Origin: Xestospongia muta
Lineage: Eukaryota; Porifera; Demospongiae; Haplosclerida; Petrosiidae
DNA length: 64,000 nucleotides
Assembly: GCA_963693285.1 (NCBI GenBank)
Contig: OY848919.1
Span: forward strand, 9,357,461-9,421,460
Reading direction: 5' to 3'
Shown: piece by piece, positions 22,386 through 34,539 of the stretch
Layout of the letters: every line of letters begins with the position of its first letter
Numbering within the stretch: position 1 is the stretch's first letter
The notes under the pieces: model-generated
Told to the model about the DNA's origin: nothing
Seen by the model: only the letters and a program-made list of their open reading frames with translations
Databases searched by the model: none
Program-made: the position numbers and the translations under genes

Positions 22386-23195
22386 CCTAATTTATACTTG
22401 TGAGCATGTGCCTATTGTAGGAGCTCCACCTTTCATCCCTATTCACTATGTTAAAAGAGGCTTTTCCATTCATATTCAGTTAGGTTAATAGTGTTTACAT
22501 CAGTAGTTAGTTTAGCATGAAGAGAGAACGTGTGTAACTATTTTTGTGTATGTAGATACTATGTTAATAATAGGAACACTGTATAGCACTTTTTTGAAAT
22601 GTTTAATCAAGTAATGTTTCTCGATAATATATATGTGTGTGTATGTGTACTTCGTTCATGTCCCTGCACATTTATAACAGTTATGGCAAAATGATATTGA
22701 TAAGTTTGGCTTATCTCCTAGTTCTGAACTACCATTATGTCATTTTCTAATACATACTGATGATAGTCCAGATACTTTTGAGTATTTATAGTATATCCTG
22801 TTGAAGTGAAGGGTATAACACCTCCACTGAATATAACAATTCATCAAAAAAGATCATGTATGACCTAGTATCATAAATTATTACTTGTTATGATTATTAT
22901 AAATATAGCTTTGACATTGTTGCTAGCTGTTTATGTACTAATATGTATGAATTTTGTAATAATAACAATGGTCCAGCATCCCATTATTGTAGTTCTAACA
23001 ATTAGAAATACATGAAAGTCTATTCTACAGTACATTTAATGCAATGATATTATTAACAAAAAGTATACATGATGTTAACTTTATTGCATCAAATAATTTA
23101 TTACATACATTCAACTTGTATAACCATATATTGGTGAAATCAACTAATCAATTATTTGATATATTATGCTCAATAGATATTGACAACAGGGAAAC
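22386..23195. other. Spacer, possible exon trace near 22690-22790
   Basis: AT-rich. A splice-acceptor-like tataacag at about 22680 is followed by an open stretch of about 35 codons (including FGLSPSSELPLCHFLIHTDD) that ends in a stop. No family recognised. The part at 23110-23160 resembles sequence at 46490-46540 and 49375-49420, which points to a shared repeat. Confidence 0.3.
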
Positions 23196-23409
23196 ATGAA
23201 GGTTCTCACAGAGCATTATGCTGATCTGTCTGGCTTGTTAAAACCTTTAATAGCAGATCTAGCTAGAAGAAATGTTTGCTGTTGGTCTTATTAGTAATGA
23301 TGTACTAAAGAAACCTACCTACAGTAACATCATGGGTGACTTCCTGACAAGAATAAATTTTATGAAAAATCACACTGAATTACAAGAACATAATAAAAAA
23401 GTTATCTAG
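23196..23409 (+). pseudogene. Module X relic (Death-fold-like domain)
   Basis: The ATG at 23196 gives KVLTEHYADLSGLLKPLIAD. A one-base shift near 23270 then leads into MFAVGLISNDVLKKPTY and IMGDFLTRINF, then HTELQEHNKKVI and a TAG at 23407. The helix pattern and the spaced motifs H-Y-A-D-L-S, G-L-I-S, K-x-P and the tract before E-H follow module X of the genes at 33.4-33.9 and 61.0-61.5 kb. The frameshift and early stop indicate a dead exon. It is preceded by an acceptor-like tgacaacag. Confidence 0.55.
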
Positions 23410-24957
23410 ATGGTCATGTACACATGTCTAACACCCCTCAAGTTGAGTGGACTGAAATAATAAAAAGAGAACTACACAGTGAACTAAACTTCATGGTAGA
23501 TTAGAGTTGATATAATATAGCTGTAAATTTAGCTGATATCATGTTATTGTTAGTGTTGTTGTTGTTTTTATAAGCACTGAGATTTAAATAGCAAAAAAAG
23601 CTGAATAAAGCATACATTGTTATTATTACTGTGATGTTACAAGTTCCACCATCACTCAGAGCATGTGGACAGCCACACCCTTTTGAGAAGTACATAAACT
23701 AAGTGAATTAAACTGCTAGGATTAGTTTAATGTTATTATTTGTTTAAAAGTTTGATTCTGATGTGTTTTCCAATTAGATATTAGCTGTTTAAAAGATATT
23801 GTAAATAATCTGAGACTTGTCTCACTTAGCCAAGCTTTCCACCTTCCTCCCCATGGAAAGGAAGAGATAGGGTGGGTATAACTCTTATTTACCTAATGTG
23901 AAGTTTATATTTTCACTAATGTCTTATTAATATATATATTAACATGACATAGCAACTATAGGAAATATATACTCAGAGAGTATGGCAAGTGCATGGTTCA
24001 GTAATTGATGTGATAATGTGATGATGACTTTCACATATCAATTTTCTTATCAAGTCCCTCAATCTATTTATGTATGTTTAGATATTAGTGACTGTCCACT
24101 TTAATATAATAACTTTTCTCTAATGATAGATAATATTGCTCTTAGCCTCCATCTCTGAACATTACATAGTAAAAATAATTTCATTTTGAGAACTCATACT
24201 TTTAAAACATCAGGGCCAATGTATTGTTATTATAACAAGCGGTGGGTAAAAGAAATGTGGAATGTTAAATTAATAACTGTGTGTTATTTTGACACCATAT
24301 AATGTCAAAACAAGTGCATGTCTTTTAAATTCAACCTTCATTGTAATGTTAACAGTTAGTCATCATTTTAACATCATGAAAATTGTTAATTATTTCCTTC
24401 AATACTCCAATTAAGACATACATAAAAAGAGTTGTCAGTTTGTGAAAAGGAGTGATGTATATGCGAAACAAAATAATCAGTAAGATCCAGCAATGATTGA
24501 AAACAATTTTAAGAGTCTAATTTTTCCGACACAACATAACAACAGTAATGTTCATGTACACCATTTGACTGATATTTGGTAACCCTAGCAACAGGTTTCC
24601 TTGCCAAGAATTATAATTCGGTTATAACTCCAAATGATGGTAAAATACTATCAGATCCTAACACAATAACTAAGTGAGCTTAATAATCAGTACTTCCAAT
24701 TTTAATTCATTTAGGCCTACAAAACAAGACATGTTACACAATGAACTCCAATGAGATATATACCTATATGTAATATAACTGATGTCTCAATATTGGAGAA
24801 TAAACTTTTCATGGCAGAAATGATATCAGGTGAAGCTTGCTGTAATGGAAGACTAGTTGGAGCTAATTGATTATAATAAAGTTATAATTATGATTGAGAA
24901 AGATCAATATTAACCTGAAATGATGGCATGTTTATATACATGGTTTTACAGTAGTGA
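23410..24957. other. AT-rich spacer, no gene seen
   Basis: No open frame with a recognisable motif and no convincing exon on either strand across about 1.5 kb. Confidence 0.4.
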
Positions 24958-25416
24958 TTTTTAAATTACGTGTCTCTGGAGGTGTTCAAACTTCTCATTA
25001 AGTTAACAACTTCAAAGAGAAAGAAGGATACTTTGTCTCATGTATTACTCTCAGTGAAAGTAAGGTTCTTTTCTGATACAACACTGCTAACTCTATTATT
25101 TCAGTCTGGCACACCACATGATGACGTTTTTGGCAACTGTAACCAATCAATGATAGTTTCATTATACTATTCAGAGAATCCAAGTAGGAATTACTTATAC
25201 GTTATGGTTAAACAAGTCCTGCTACAACACACTCGAAATTTTAAAGAAGCCATCTTCTTTCCTGTTACGGTAGTATGTTTTCAATTTGGAATATGATAAA
25301 TCAGTTCTTGAGCCTTTGCTTTTCATCAGGAATTTGTTCTAAATTTAAAAGAAGAAGGAGTACGATCTGGTGTATACACTACTATCACAAATCGATTGTC
25401 TAGGGCTACTGTGAAA
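24958..25416 (+). CDS. Three small exons of an unrecognised (death-fold-like?) gene
   Basis: Three consecutive stretches are open in one phase and bounded by consensus splice sites: about 24958-25059 (donor gtaagg), 25105-25269 (acceptor tttcag, donor gtagta) and 25330-25416 (acceptor tcatcag, donor gtatga). All junctions are phase 0. Spliced, they read through KKDTLSHVLLSVK, then SGTPHDDVFGNC, YLYVMVKQVLLQHTRNF and KEAIFFPVT, then EFVLNLKEEGVRSGVYTTIT. The helices ending in an EGxxSxVYxxIT motif resemble CARD-like domains, but the call is only by pattern. No start codon or further exons were found, so this is either part of a longer gene or a remnant. Confidence 0.35.
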
Positions 25417-26149
25417 GTATGAACACACATAACAGTTATTTGAAACTAATATCTTATACTTTATTGTTCATTATGTACCTTTCATTACATCAATGTTGAT
25501 TGTAACAAACCATTATAATATCAAAAGAACCATTAATCTAGTGTGTGTGAATGTGTTTGCAAAATAACAAAAACTTGTTAAAATGACAGTAATATTCTTG
25601 TCATTGTAACTTTTGATGTTTTTTAATATTTTTAACTACTTTATTTGTTAATACAGCAACAGAGATGTAAACAGAGATGCTGAAACTATTGGATAAAATA
25701 AGTAAAGTAAAAAGACATTAGAGTTGAGGTCAGTGAGACAATTGTCACAACAGAGAGCAAGAGAGGGAGATACAAGGATAAAAGTCTACATTAAAAAAGG
25801 AAGGTAAAATGAACACAGAAATAATTGTGATTGCAAACTTAGCAACTTCGCTGTGTGCATGACAATAATTTACTATAGAATCTAGCATTATAAAGAGAAG
25901 GGCTTAACAATCAACTATAGTATATGTATACACACTGAATGCTAATAGCAAATGTTAGAATGCAGTCTAAAATGAGTGATGCAAGAACATTTGTGATGGA
26001 ACAATTTAAGTCTGCTTTCAAGTAAAAGAAAGGTAAATTGAAACTTATACTATAAAGTAGTTTAGTTTATATTTCTAGTACCTAGCAGTATGTATAATGA
26101 TGATCCACTATCATCACCTGTTAAACACTTATCAGGTATACAGTGAAGT

Positions 26150-27350
26150 ATAATACTACTGTAATAAATACCTAGATCATAATCTATACATCATAAATGT
26201 AGTCATCAGAGCATCTTCTATAAATGTAGTCATCACAGTATCTATATATTATAGTATACAGTAATATAATGTACAGAGAGTAGGCCATCATCTTTAGGGA
26301 TTCTTGAATTAAATTCATATTGCAAATGACAATGCTTATAATATTTCAATAATGGAAGGAAGACTTCAGTCAATGACATTAGTTGTCTCCTTGTATTATT
26401 AGGATATAGTTATATGATAATCAACCATTGAGTGGGTTATTTAATAAAGTTTAGTAATAACAATGTTTTAATCATTCTATTAGAATCAGACCTTTTACGA
26501 TGTTACACTCCACATAGCCATCTTAGCTGAGATGTATCATGTTGTGGCTATTCAGATCACGATTACCTGCCTACTCATTTCACTATTACCTTCAGTCAAG
26601 TCTCACTGTACACACCAATAGCTATTTCCAATGAAATCCCTGAAACCTTTTCGAATGGCAATACCAGTTATGAAAAATATTGCCATCAGTCCAGCTATGA
26701 CAGAGCCTTTCAGCTCAATGCCTAATATTCCTCTTGAAGAGACAGTTTACCAAACAAATCTAGACCTCAAGGTCTTTCTTTTCTAGAGAAAAGATCTGGA
26801 GGTAATTATTCCAGGACTATAATTGCTGATAATGTTATATTAAAAGCTATATTGCATGTTCAGCATCAAAACTGAAGTAAACATCAAGCATGTCACTTAT
26901 AAGCTCATTAAAAGACAATTTAAAAGAATAGTTGAATGTAAAGGACAGGAAGTAGTTGAGGATGCTATAAAGAGCATACAAACTCTGTGGTACTGTGGAA
27001 TCCAAACAGCTTCACAAGCAAAAGAAGTGTCCAATATCAGTTCATTCTCATTGCATAGTCTAGGAGTTAAATTAGAAAGTCAATGGTCACACTCGATATT
27101 TACATGTAATTACATGATGAGGAATTGATCTTTTGAAGTACTGAGACAGAAGATGATGATTGAATCCATAACAGGGAAAGACAGACACTAAATCTACACT
27201 AAATTACTGACAGACACTAAATTACTGATGATGAATACAATACTGGAGATGATATGTTTTCAATTTTTGGTCTTAAGTGCCACCAGTAAGGAGGATTGAG
27301 CCCAACTTGACAACTAATTCATATGTAGCCTTCTTGTCTGCAATGTTCAA
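26150..27350 (+). repeat. Diverged duplicated segment, copy 1 (coding remnant)
   Basis: Collinear similarity with 34540-35450 in the same orientation: a shared stretch with taatctatacat and ataaatgta, a block around atttccaatgaaatccctga, the tail with cagatgatgat and aggaaa, and a downstream block. On the plus strand 26500-26690 and 26856-27126 are open. The second reads VNIKHVTYKLIKRQFKRIVE and then ECKGQEVVEDAIKSIQTLWY. No family recognised. It is probably the remains of a duplicated gene. Confidence 0.5.
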
Positions 27351-27435
27351 CCAGAATGCATTTCTGTTTTCCAATTAATTTATTTTAAATAAAAAATATG
27401 ACAAATATGTAAATATGATAACAATAATACAAAAA

Positions 27436-28001
27436 CTAAAACCGGAGATAATTACCATTAACGAATAATTCACACAAACTGTTATTATAAACTAATACAT
27501 TCTGAATTTGTTGTATACCATATTCAGTAATATTAGGACAGTTAGTGAGGTATAATACTTTTAATGTCTTATTGTTTATAACAATATCACAGATTTGAGG
27601 CACATCCTTGTCAGTGATGTTATCATCACCATACAAGTACAATGACTTGATTGTATTGTTACTACTGAGAGTGGTAGTTAGTAAATGATATGTATCTGGT
27701 AAAAGAGGGGAGGAAACAAGCTGTAGGTACTCAATTGTTTTGCTAGAAGTTACTACTTGTACTAGTTCACTGACACAGTCACTGTCAAAAGGAGTGTTTA
27801 CTATATCAAGTCCAATTACTAGACATTCATTGATATCAGATAATACTGTTAGTAAACTATCAGGAAATAATAAGTTCAGTTTAATACTCCATGTTGTGTG
27901 TTGTCGTTTCTTTAATTGATGTATCACTTCTTTGCATTCTGCCACAGTAGGTGAAGTAAGTGTAACACTATCGCTAGTCCATTTAACACTTTCAGTGTCT
28001 A
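27436..28001 (-). CDS. LRR exon of the X-DD-Y-coiled-coil-LRR gene
   Basis: The exon is entered after an acceptor (ttgtag) at 28001 in the phase left by the previous exon. It has a consensus-like donor at 27455-27450 (gtaatt) or, if unspliced, a stop at 27436. It encodes about 182 residues with ribonuclease-inhibitor-type leucine-rich repeats of 27-29 residues (TIEYLQLVSSPLLPDTYHLL, TIKSLYLYGDDNITDKDVP, TLKVLYLTNCPNITEYGIQQ, NSLCELFVNGN). Such repeats form the ligand-sensing arc in NLR proteins. No further LRR exon was found to the left, so the arc is short or truncated. It follows the coiled-coil exons in the same phase. Confidence 0.65.
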
Positions 28002-28952
28002 CTACAATAAAACAATAGATATTTTATATATTTTATACACTTAACAACAGCTATACACACATTAATATGTTCAACTACAATTATAGTTGCTTAAAGAATA
28101 AGAAGATACCATTACTGTGTTAGGTTACTATAAAAACATAATTTAAGCAGATAATGAGCTAGTTAGGATAAAGTACATCAATTGAGTCAAAGTTACTGAA
28201 ACTGGCACACAGAGCATTGAGTTGTTAAACAGCTGTCAGTAAACTATGTCTTGCATCACAAGATACTAAGTTGATTTACAAGCAATGTACACTAACATTA
28301 TGTAACAAAATGTTTGTGAAATGCTGTGTGTTTTGTTTTTGTAATTTATTTCTCTTTGTAGATTAAATTTCATTTTCATAACTTTATTTGCCATAGTAAT
28401 CTAGTCAGTGTTATTACCAAAATTTAAATATCATACTTTACAAATGCCATGATTTAACAAAATGTAGTATTATGGTATGATACGAAAATATATGTTGTAC
28501 TATCTATAATACATACACATTTGAATCAAACATTGAATATTATAAAGTATGTAATAAAGGTGACATCATTTTAATATGTCAGGACACTGAATATATATGA
28601 TGTGACTATAGAACTAAGTTAAAATAATAGTCTTCAAATTGTATTCAGATACTTGATTGCTTTATCCTTTAGGAAGTAATTACTTATATTGCTGGAGGTA
28701 GCTGTATGCACTGATATTAAAATAACTACTTTTGAAAAGTAAATTTCTGCTATCAAATATTTCTCAGTAAAGTAACTACTAAGATTTATTCATGTTTTGT
28801 GGAATAAATTTCACATGTAGTTGCTGAGCATGAATTCGAAGGAAGATATATCACAATTTCTACATGTGTGCTGTATTCTAGTATACACTTACCATGGAGT
28901 ATATAATTTAATTGCATCCATTATAATGTCTAAAGTTATGATGTCAACTTAC
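28002..28952. other. Intron of the LRR gene
   Basis: AT-rich intron between the last coiled-coil exon and the LRR exon (minus strand). No additional exon recognised. Confidence 0.4.
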
Positions 28953-30777
28953 TTGGTAGTTTATCATCTGCCTGTTGGTGATCCTGTTCATCTCTATTTT
29001 TTGCTGTTAATTGATTGATCATTTTATCTTTCTGTGTCAATTGATGAGTAAGTGAACTAATCACTTCCTGTAATTTTGCAATCTCTTGTTGTTTGTCCAT
29101 AGCTACAAAGTAAATAATAAAATAATTGAAAATCTTTAATAGTTACATAATACTTTCTTGGACATTTGATGTGAGGTTCTCTAATGTTTCCATCTTGTCA
29201 ACTAGCTCATATGCCTCTATGCCTAATGTAAAAAATTAAAGAAAATGAATTACAAAGTACAGTTTTATATAGAACTTGTATGACTACCTTTTAGTTTGGT
29301 ATCAAGTGGTTCTTCAAGTTGTTTACTTAGCTGTGGATGACTAGTTTTAAGGAGATCTCTGATCTCTAATATCCGAGACTTCAGTTCTATAAGAAACAAC
29401 AGATAAAGTAAAGAGTTATACATGCTACCTTTAATGTTCTGTGTTAAATGAACATTTCTTTCCTCTTTCTCTCTCAGTTGTAAAGTAAGATATGTTATCA
29501 TCTCTTGTAATGATTGCAGCTCCTTCTGTAATTCTGTAGAATACAAAGTACATGTATAGCACATGTACATTAATATATTATATTTAAACATAATAATTAT
29601 ATATAACAACAAGAGCCCATAATGAGAAAGGACAAGAAAGTGAAAGGAGCATTAAATCCTAAACAATTGATTAAAATTCTAGGTATAGAGCTCTAGAAAT
29701 ACTGTTCTATATTTAGAACAATATTGATATTACGATTATGGGTGTGACCTCTGCATGGAGCATATTTCTTCATTTTATACACGTGGTTGTGCCATTAGTC
29801 TTGTTTTCTCTAGAGAAAGTCTATACTACATAATCACAATGTATATAATAAATTACTTCAAGTTAGAGCTTATAAGAGTTTCATGCTCTTTCTTGTCTTT
29901 TATCATTAACAAATAAACTATTTTTTATTGTATGTTAGTTCTCACCTTTTTGTGTTGACTTTAACTGACTAACTTCTAATGACATTGTCTTTTTCAATTT
30001 TGTACCAATTATATTTGAATCTATAATAAATTATACTAATAATTATAATCTTATGTAGATTTTGTATATCAACGATAGGCTTGTAAAGACATATCATAAC
30101 ATTTTCTTTTTTTCTTACCTTTCATGTTCTCCTCCAGTTGATTGATTCCTCTTTCTCCTCTGGTCATTATTTCTATATTCAATGATTTTATTTCCATTTG
30201 TAATGCTTTTATCTTTTCTTGTTTGTCTTCTAATAGTTTATTAGTTACTATACAACATAACCATATTACCAGTATGGTGTGCAACCACTAATAGTACTAT
30301 AGCTCACATTCTTTATGCTTGGTCAACTGTTCAATCTCTAATGTCTTAGCCTTATTCATTCTATCCAAAAGTTTCAGCTTCTCTGTTTATATCAGGTACA
30401 TAGATATATTTCTATTGATGTACATGTACCTGAAAAAGTGTATGTTGATGATTGGTCTTGTGGTCCTTCTCTTTCCATACTGTGTGCTAGTAATAATGAA
30501 ATTTACATAAGTTAAGGCAGAGCTGACTGTCATTAGCCCCTATGCAGTGAAGGCAATTAATCACACTGAGTTAAGAATATAATATGATGACCTGAGAGCA
30601 AACTAGTAGCTATGCATGTGATGACACAATGTAGTATAGGTCAGAGTACATATATAAATAGATATAAAATACTAACTTTGTTTTGTGTCTTCTCTCTCTA
30701 AATGTTCTTTAAGAATATCCTCTTTTGTTTGCAGTAACTTAACAAGTAGAGATACTTCTGGTTTCTCGGAACATGAT
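28953..30777 (-). CDS. Coiled-coil cassette exons of the same gene
   Basis: Eight splice-bounded small exons on the minus strand: 30677-30777, 30308-30382, 30119-30247, 29946-30020, 29429-29533, 29288-29386, 29154-29222 and 28953-29102. After the first, the lengths are 75, 129, 75, 105, 99, 69 and 150 nt, all multiples of three, and all begin and end in the same phase. They encode heptad-rich, charged helices such as KEDILKEHLEREDTKQ, QEKIKALQMEIKSLNIEIM, ELQSLQEMITYLTLQLREKE and QEIAKLQEVISSLTHQLTQK, that is, a coiled coil. Any exon could be skipped without breaking the frame. The coiled coil connects module Y to the LRR exon and would allow oligomerisation. Confidence 0.6.
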
Positions 30778-30817
30778 CTAATATAGGTCATAGATGAAAG
30801 TGTATTTAAAATAAGAC

Positions 30818-31904
30818 TTACAACATAGACACCAGATCAACATTAACTTTGTAAGATTCGATAGACTTGTTCCATTCAATGTAAGTGAACAGCTTGGATT
30901 CAGGAGAGCCTTTCTCGAATACTACTGTAGGAAGACTAAATACTAATTCAATACAGCCTTCATTGTAATCATGGAAGTGTAAGATAGCACCACTTTGAAA
31001 ACCCAACAATTTGGCAAGGTTGCGTTGAATAGCTTTTACTTCTCCTCCAGTTATGATGAGATCTGCAGACACTTTAAGGACAATCTTGGTACGTAGAGAT
31101 TGATTGTAAAATGGAGCACATGGTATCTCAAAAATGGAGCATTTTAAATATGGAATTAGATGTTTATCTTCATATTCCTTTAAGCTCTTCCTTTCAGATT
31201 CATCTCCCAAAACCTTAACTATTACTTGAAATGATTCATAGTTGAACCATGTGCAGTGTTTGGACAACTCAGAAAACACATCATACACACTGTCATCTCT
31301 TTGAAAATCAAACACAATTGGTCGACTTTGATGGCCTTCTGAAACACCATAGCTACGTACAATAGATTGAATGACTTTTGGATGAACTTCACGTTTAACA
31401 AATGATTGTATAAGCTGAGCAACAAAGACAGTATAAGCTTCACGTACATCACGATTGTCATCCATTAGCTTGTTTCTTACTGCCTCTTTTTCACACACTG
31501 ATAAATCTTTTTCAGTTTGGGTAGCGATTTTCTGCTTTCTCTGGAGCAAGATGAGATGTCGCATTTAGCAGCAATGGTGTCGTTCTTTTTGAAAGATATC
31601 TCAAAATAGATTCAGCAACAAATTGATCTTCCATTTTTAATAAAGCTTTTACCAATTCTTTGGAGGTAGCTGCACAACCCATTTTTCTTTTCCATGTCCA
31701 CAACATCTCATTCTTCTTTTGTATATCACTTTTATCACTGTGTGAAATGCTAAATACCATTTGAGTTGATAAACCAAGACAATGGCCAGCTGCTATATAG
31801 TCATCATTCATATGTTGTGAGACCTCAATTGAAAACTCCATCATCACACCCTTTCTCTAGTTCTTCAAATGAGAGCCCATACTGTCTCAATAGAGTTGAA
31901 AGAT
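30818..31904 (-). CDS. Death domain plus module Y of the same gene (two frame breaks)
   Basis: The exon enters at 31904 after an acceptor (tttaatttag). It begins with DLSTLLRQYGLSFEELEKG, shifts frame near 31850, continues as the Death domain (EVSQHMNDDYIAAGHCLGLS, EMLWTWKRKMGCAATSKELV and VAESILRYL), and shifts again near 31560 into module Y (YDVFSELSKHCTWFNYESFQ, VIVKVLGDESERKSLKEYED, then a beta-rich part with KIVLKVSADLIITGGEVKA and CIELVFSLP). It exits through a donor gtaagt at 30821-30816. The same order, Death domain then Y, occurs in the gene at 54.7-62.3 kb. The two frame breaks mean either a decaying gene or assembly errors; the rest of the exon is clean. Confidence 0.6.
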
Positions 31905-33404
31905 CTAAATTAAAAATGACGGGTTTACAGCATACAACAGAAATATTCATGAGTTAATTTTATTGTAGGGTGCATACAGCATGCCAGGTAATCCTATAAT
32001 TGTCCCAGACCATGTTGTGATATAACTTTATAAAAAGGTCATGTCCATTTCACACTGTACATTCTAAGTGACAAATAATGAACTGCTTGACAAGTAATAA
32101 ATTTTATTATAGTCTTTACTGTATGTGCTGCAATAAAGTAAACCTTTAAAGCTTCTTTTACTTTTGAACTAGTTGGAAAATTGATTTCTATCTTCTAGCA
32201 TTTTGACAGCTAGATATCAAAAATTCAAACAACACTAAACAATAATAGATTAATGGCATCCATTAATGCAATATAAATCAATAGGAGAGAAAAGCATTTT
32301 CTGCATGCTTTAGGACATAGTAAATTGTATACACTTAAAATCATTAATATATTAAAATGTACATCAATATAATCATGACTGATGAACATTAGTGGAGACA
32401 GACATTGATTATTAGCTATGAATGATACACAAAGGTCAATGCAAACATTTCAACTATTAATGAGGGTGTGGTTAAATATTCACTCATACTAATTGCAAAA
32501 TAAACTCTAGTTTTTTCACAAAGACTTTACAGAGGATTTAATGGAACTACTTACAACTGTTAGTGCTATAATGTAAAAATTAGTGTATTAATTCATCCTA
32601 TTGTATTATTTAGAATGTATTGGTTAAATTATAGTTAATTTTACTTACTTAGTTTATAGTTATTGTACTGATATATAAACAACATATATATTAACATGTA
32701 CACTTGTTTACTAACACAATCAAAGAAATATCCATTTAACATTAAAAGATTACAGCAGTAGTATCTATTGTTACTTTTTTCACTTTTATTCTCTAGTATA
32801 ATTCTATTAAGCTCATGGGGTCAAGTATATTCTTTACAGAGCGTGTCATATAATCAACCATAAAATAAGTTTGTTTACATGTGACTACTGTATTTATTTC
32901 TTGCTCATGGCTTCTATTATTGGGCAATATACTACAATAATTTCATTTGGGTTTCTTAATTTGTTTTAGTAATTGAGTTACACTAGTTTGGGTTTCAATA
33001 TATAATATATGGAGTTAAGTATATAGTGTTCAGAGTGTGTCTATATAGTCAAACATATGTATGGATTTTGTTTGCATATGACTATATTTAGTTACAGATG
33101 CCTTGTTGTGAAATAATATTTATTTCCTGTTCATGGCTTCTATTATTGGGCAATATACTATAATAATTACTTTGCGTTTAATAATTGTTTTGTAATTAAG
33201 TTTTGTGTTTGTAGATAACACAATAATGGAATGGACATTGTATTGATGAAACTATGGTATCAAAGGACATTGTTCAATTGACATAATGTTTTACAAGTGA
33301 TGTGCAACAAAAATACTAAACACAGTATCTTCATTTATAATACTAATTTCAAAGTTTATGCTAGACCAGGGAATAGTTGATCCTGTGTGCAGCACCATCA
33401 GACA
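31905..33404. other. Intron-sized gap with a tandem repeat
   Basis: Presumed intron between module X and the Death domain exon. It is AT-rich, with a diverged tandem duplication at 32819-33200. No other exon seen. Confidence 0.4.
32819..33200. repeat. Diverged tandem duplication, period about 195 bp
   Basis: Two copies share blocks such as ggcttctattattgggcaat at about 32910 and 33130, with many substitutions around them. Confidence 0.65.
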
Positions 33405-33884
33405 TTAATTTAATGTATCAATAACAATTTCTAGTTGTATTTCTAATAATGTTTGGACTTCAATTTTGGTTATTAAGCAGAAATTAATCTTATTTATGCC
33501 AACAATACATATTAGAGTTGAAACATCTACTAATGACATCACCAGTGACATACTGTATTGAAGATCTAATGTTGATAGACTTGCCACCAGATTCCTACCA
33601 GCAATTGCTGCTGGTCCTCCAAGATCTTCAAGAATTCTAACAAGGCATTCACAGTGTGTCTGTACTTCCTCTGCAGTATTCCTCAACTTCAATCCTGTTG
33701 TAAATGAATTAGCTATGTCAGCAAATTTCTCGCCTCTCATAACGGACGCGGTTATAAGACTAGCGGCAAATGCTTCCTCACTAAACTTTGTCATACATCC
33801 TCGTAGAGCTGAACTGAGGTCAGCATATTGAGAATTAAAGGTATTGATAATGGCTTTCTTATAACTTTCGAGTAAATCATCCAT
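33405..33884 (-). CDS. Module X first exon of the X-DD-Y-coiled-coil-LRR gene
   Basis: The ATG at 33884-33882 starts MDDLLESYKKAIINTFNSQY and continues ADLSSALRGCMTKFSEEAFA, ASLITASV, FTTGLKLRNTAEEVQTHCEC, LVRILEDLGGPAAIAGRNLV. It is a helix-rich domain of about 110 residues with the module X landmarks L-I-(S/T), H-C and G-G-P...A...L. It resembles Death-fold domains in size and helix pattern, but I cannot assign it to a named family. The true donor is uncertain, and the open frame runs on to 33405. An NRF1-type palindrome lies 68 bp upstream of the ATG, which supports this start. Joining it to the Death domain exon at 31904 is inferred from module order in the 54.7-62.3 kb gene, where the order is Death domain then X. 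Confidence 0.55.
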   Translation of the reverse strand: MDDLLESYKKAIINTFNSQYADLSSALRGCMTKFSEEAFAASLITASVMRGEKFADIANSFTTGLKLRNTAEEVQTHCECLVRILEDLGGPAAIAGRNLVASLSTLDLQYSMSLVMSLVDVSTLICIVGINKINFCLITKIEVQTLLEIQLEIVIDTLN

Positions 33885-33951
33885 TTGTCAAGAAGAAAGG
33901 TGGAGCTTGTAAAAATTAATATGAACGCCGTACCATAGGCTAAATACTGTT

Positions 33952-33963
33952 TGCGCATGCGCG
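33952..33963. promoter_or_regulatory. NRF1-like palindrome upstream of module X exon
   Basis: tgcgcatgcgcg fits the NRF1 consensus YGCGCAYGCGCR and is a rare CpG-rich island in an AT-rich region. It lies 68 bp upstream of the start codon at 33884. A related sequence sits at the start of units B and C (47025, 49908). Confidence 0.45.
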
Positions 33964-34539
33964 TAATTATTATATGCAATATAATAACATGAAATGAAAC
34001 ATTTTAAATAAAATGATGAACAATGTGATGAATTTTAATAAGTATGATGTTTTATTTACAACATGAGTTTAAACATGGCTTCAAACTGTCCAGTTTGTCA
34101 TTTGTACGGAGATTTAGTTCATGTATAATAATGAACTCAGATCACATCTATAATTGTGTTGAGTGATTACTAGTTTCAGCATCACCATTATCTGATATAA
34201 ATTTTATTTTAATCCAAATTTAAATGTACAAACCAAAGTATCTTAAAATAAAATAAATTAGTCAATAAATGATATTATGATAGTGATGTGATATAGTCAA
34301 ATGACTCTTAAGTTAAATACCTTCTATTTTTAACTTTAGACTTCTCCACTGGAAACTAAAACACCTCAATACAGATCTGCTAGCTCCTTAACTTAGCAAA
34401 ATATCTCGTTGACCAACAGAAGAAAATAATTTTTCAAGTATGCACATGTATATGGCATGTGGTGACAATGATTACAATTTTACAAATCACAACTGCACCT
34501 ATTTCAATAAAATCATGATGCATTGGACCATCATTATAA
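33964..34539. other. Spacer without recognisable gene
   Basis: Upstream region of the module X exon. AT-rich, no exon or RNA gene supported. Confidence 0.4.
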
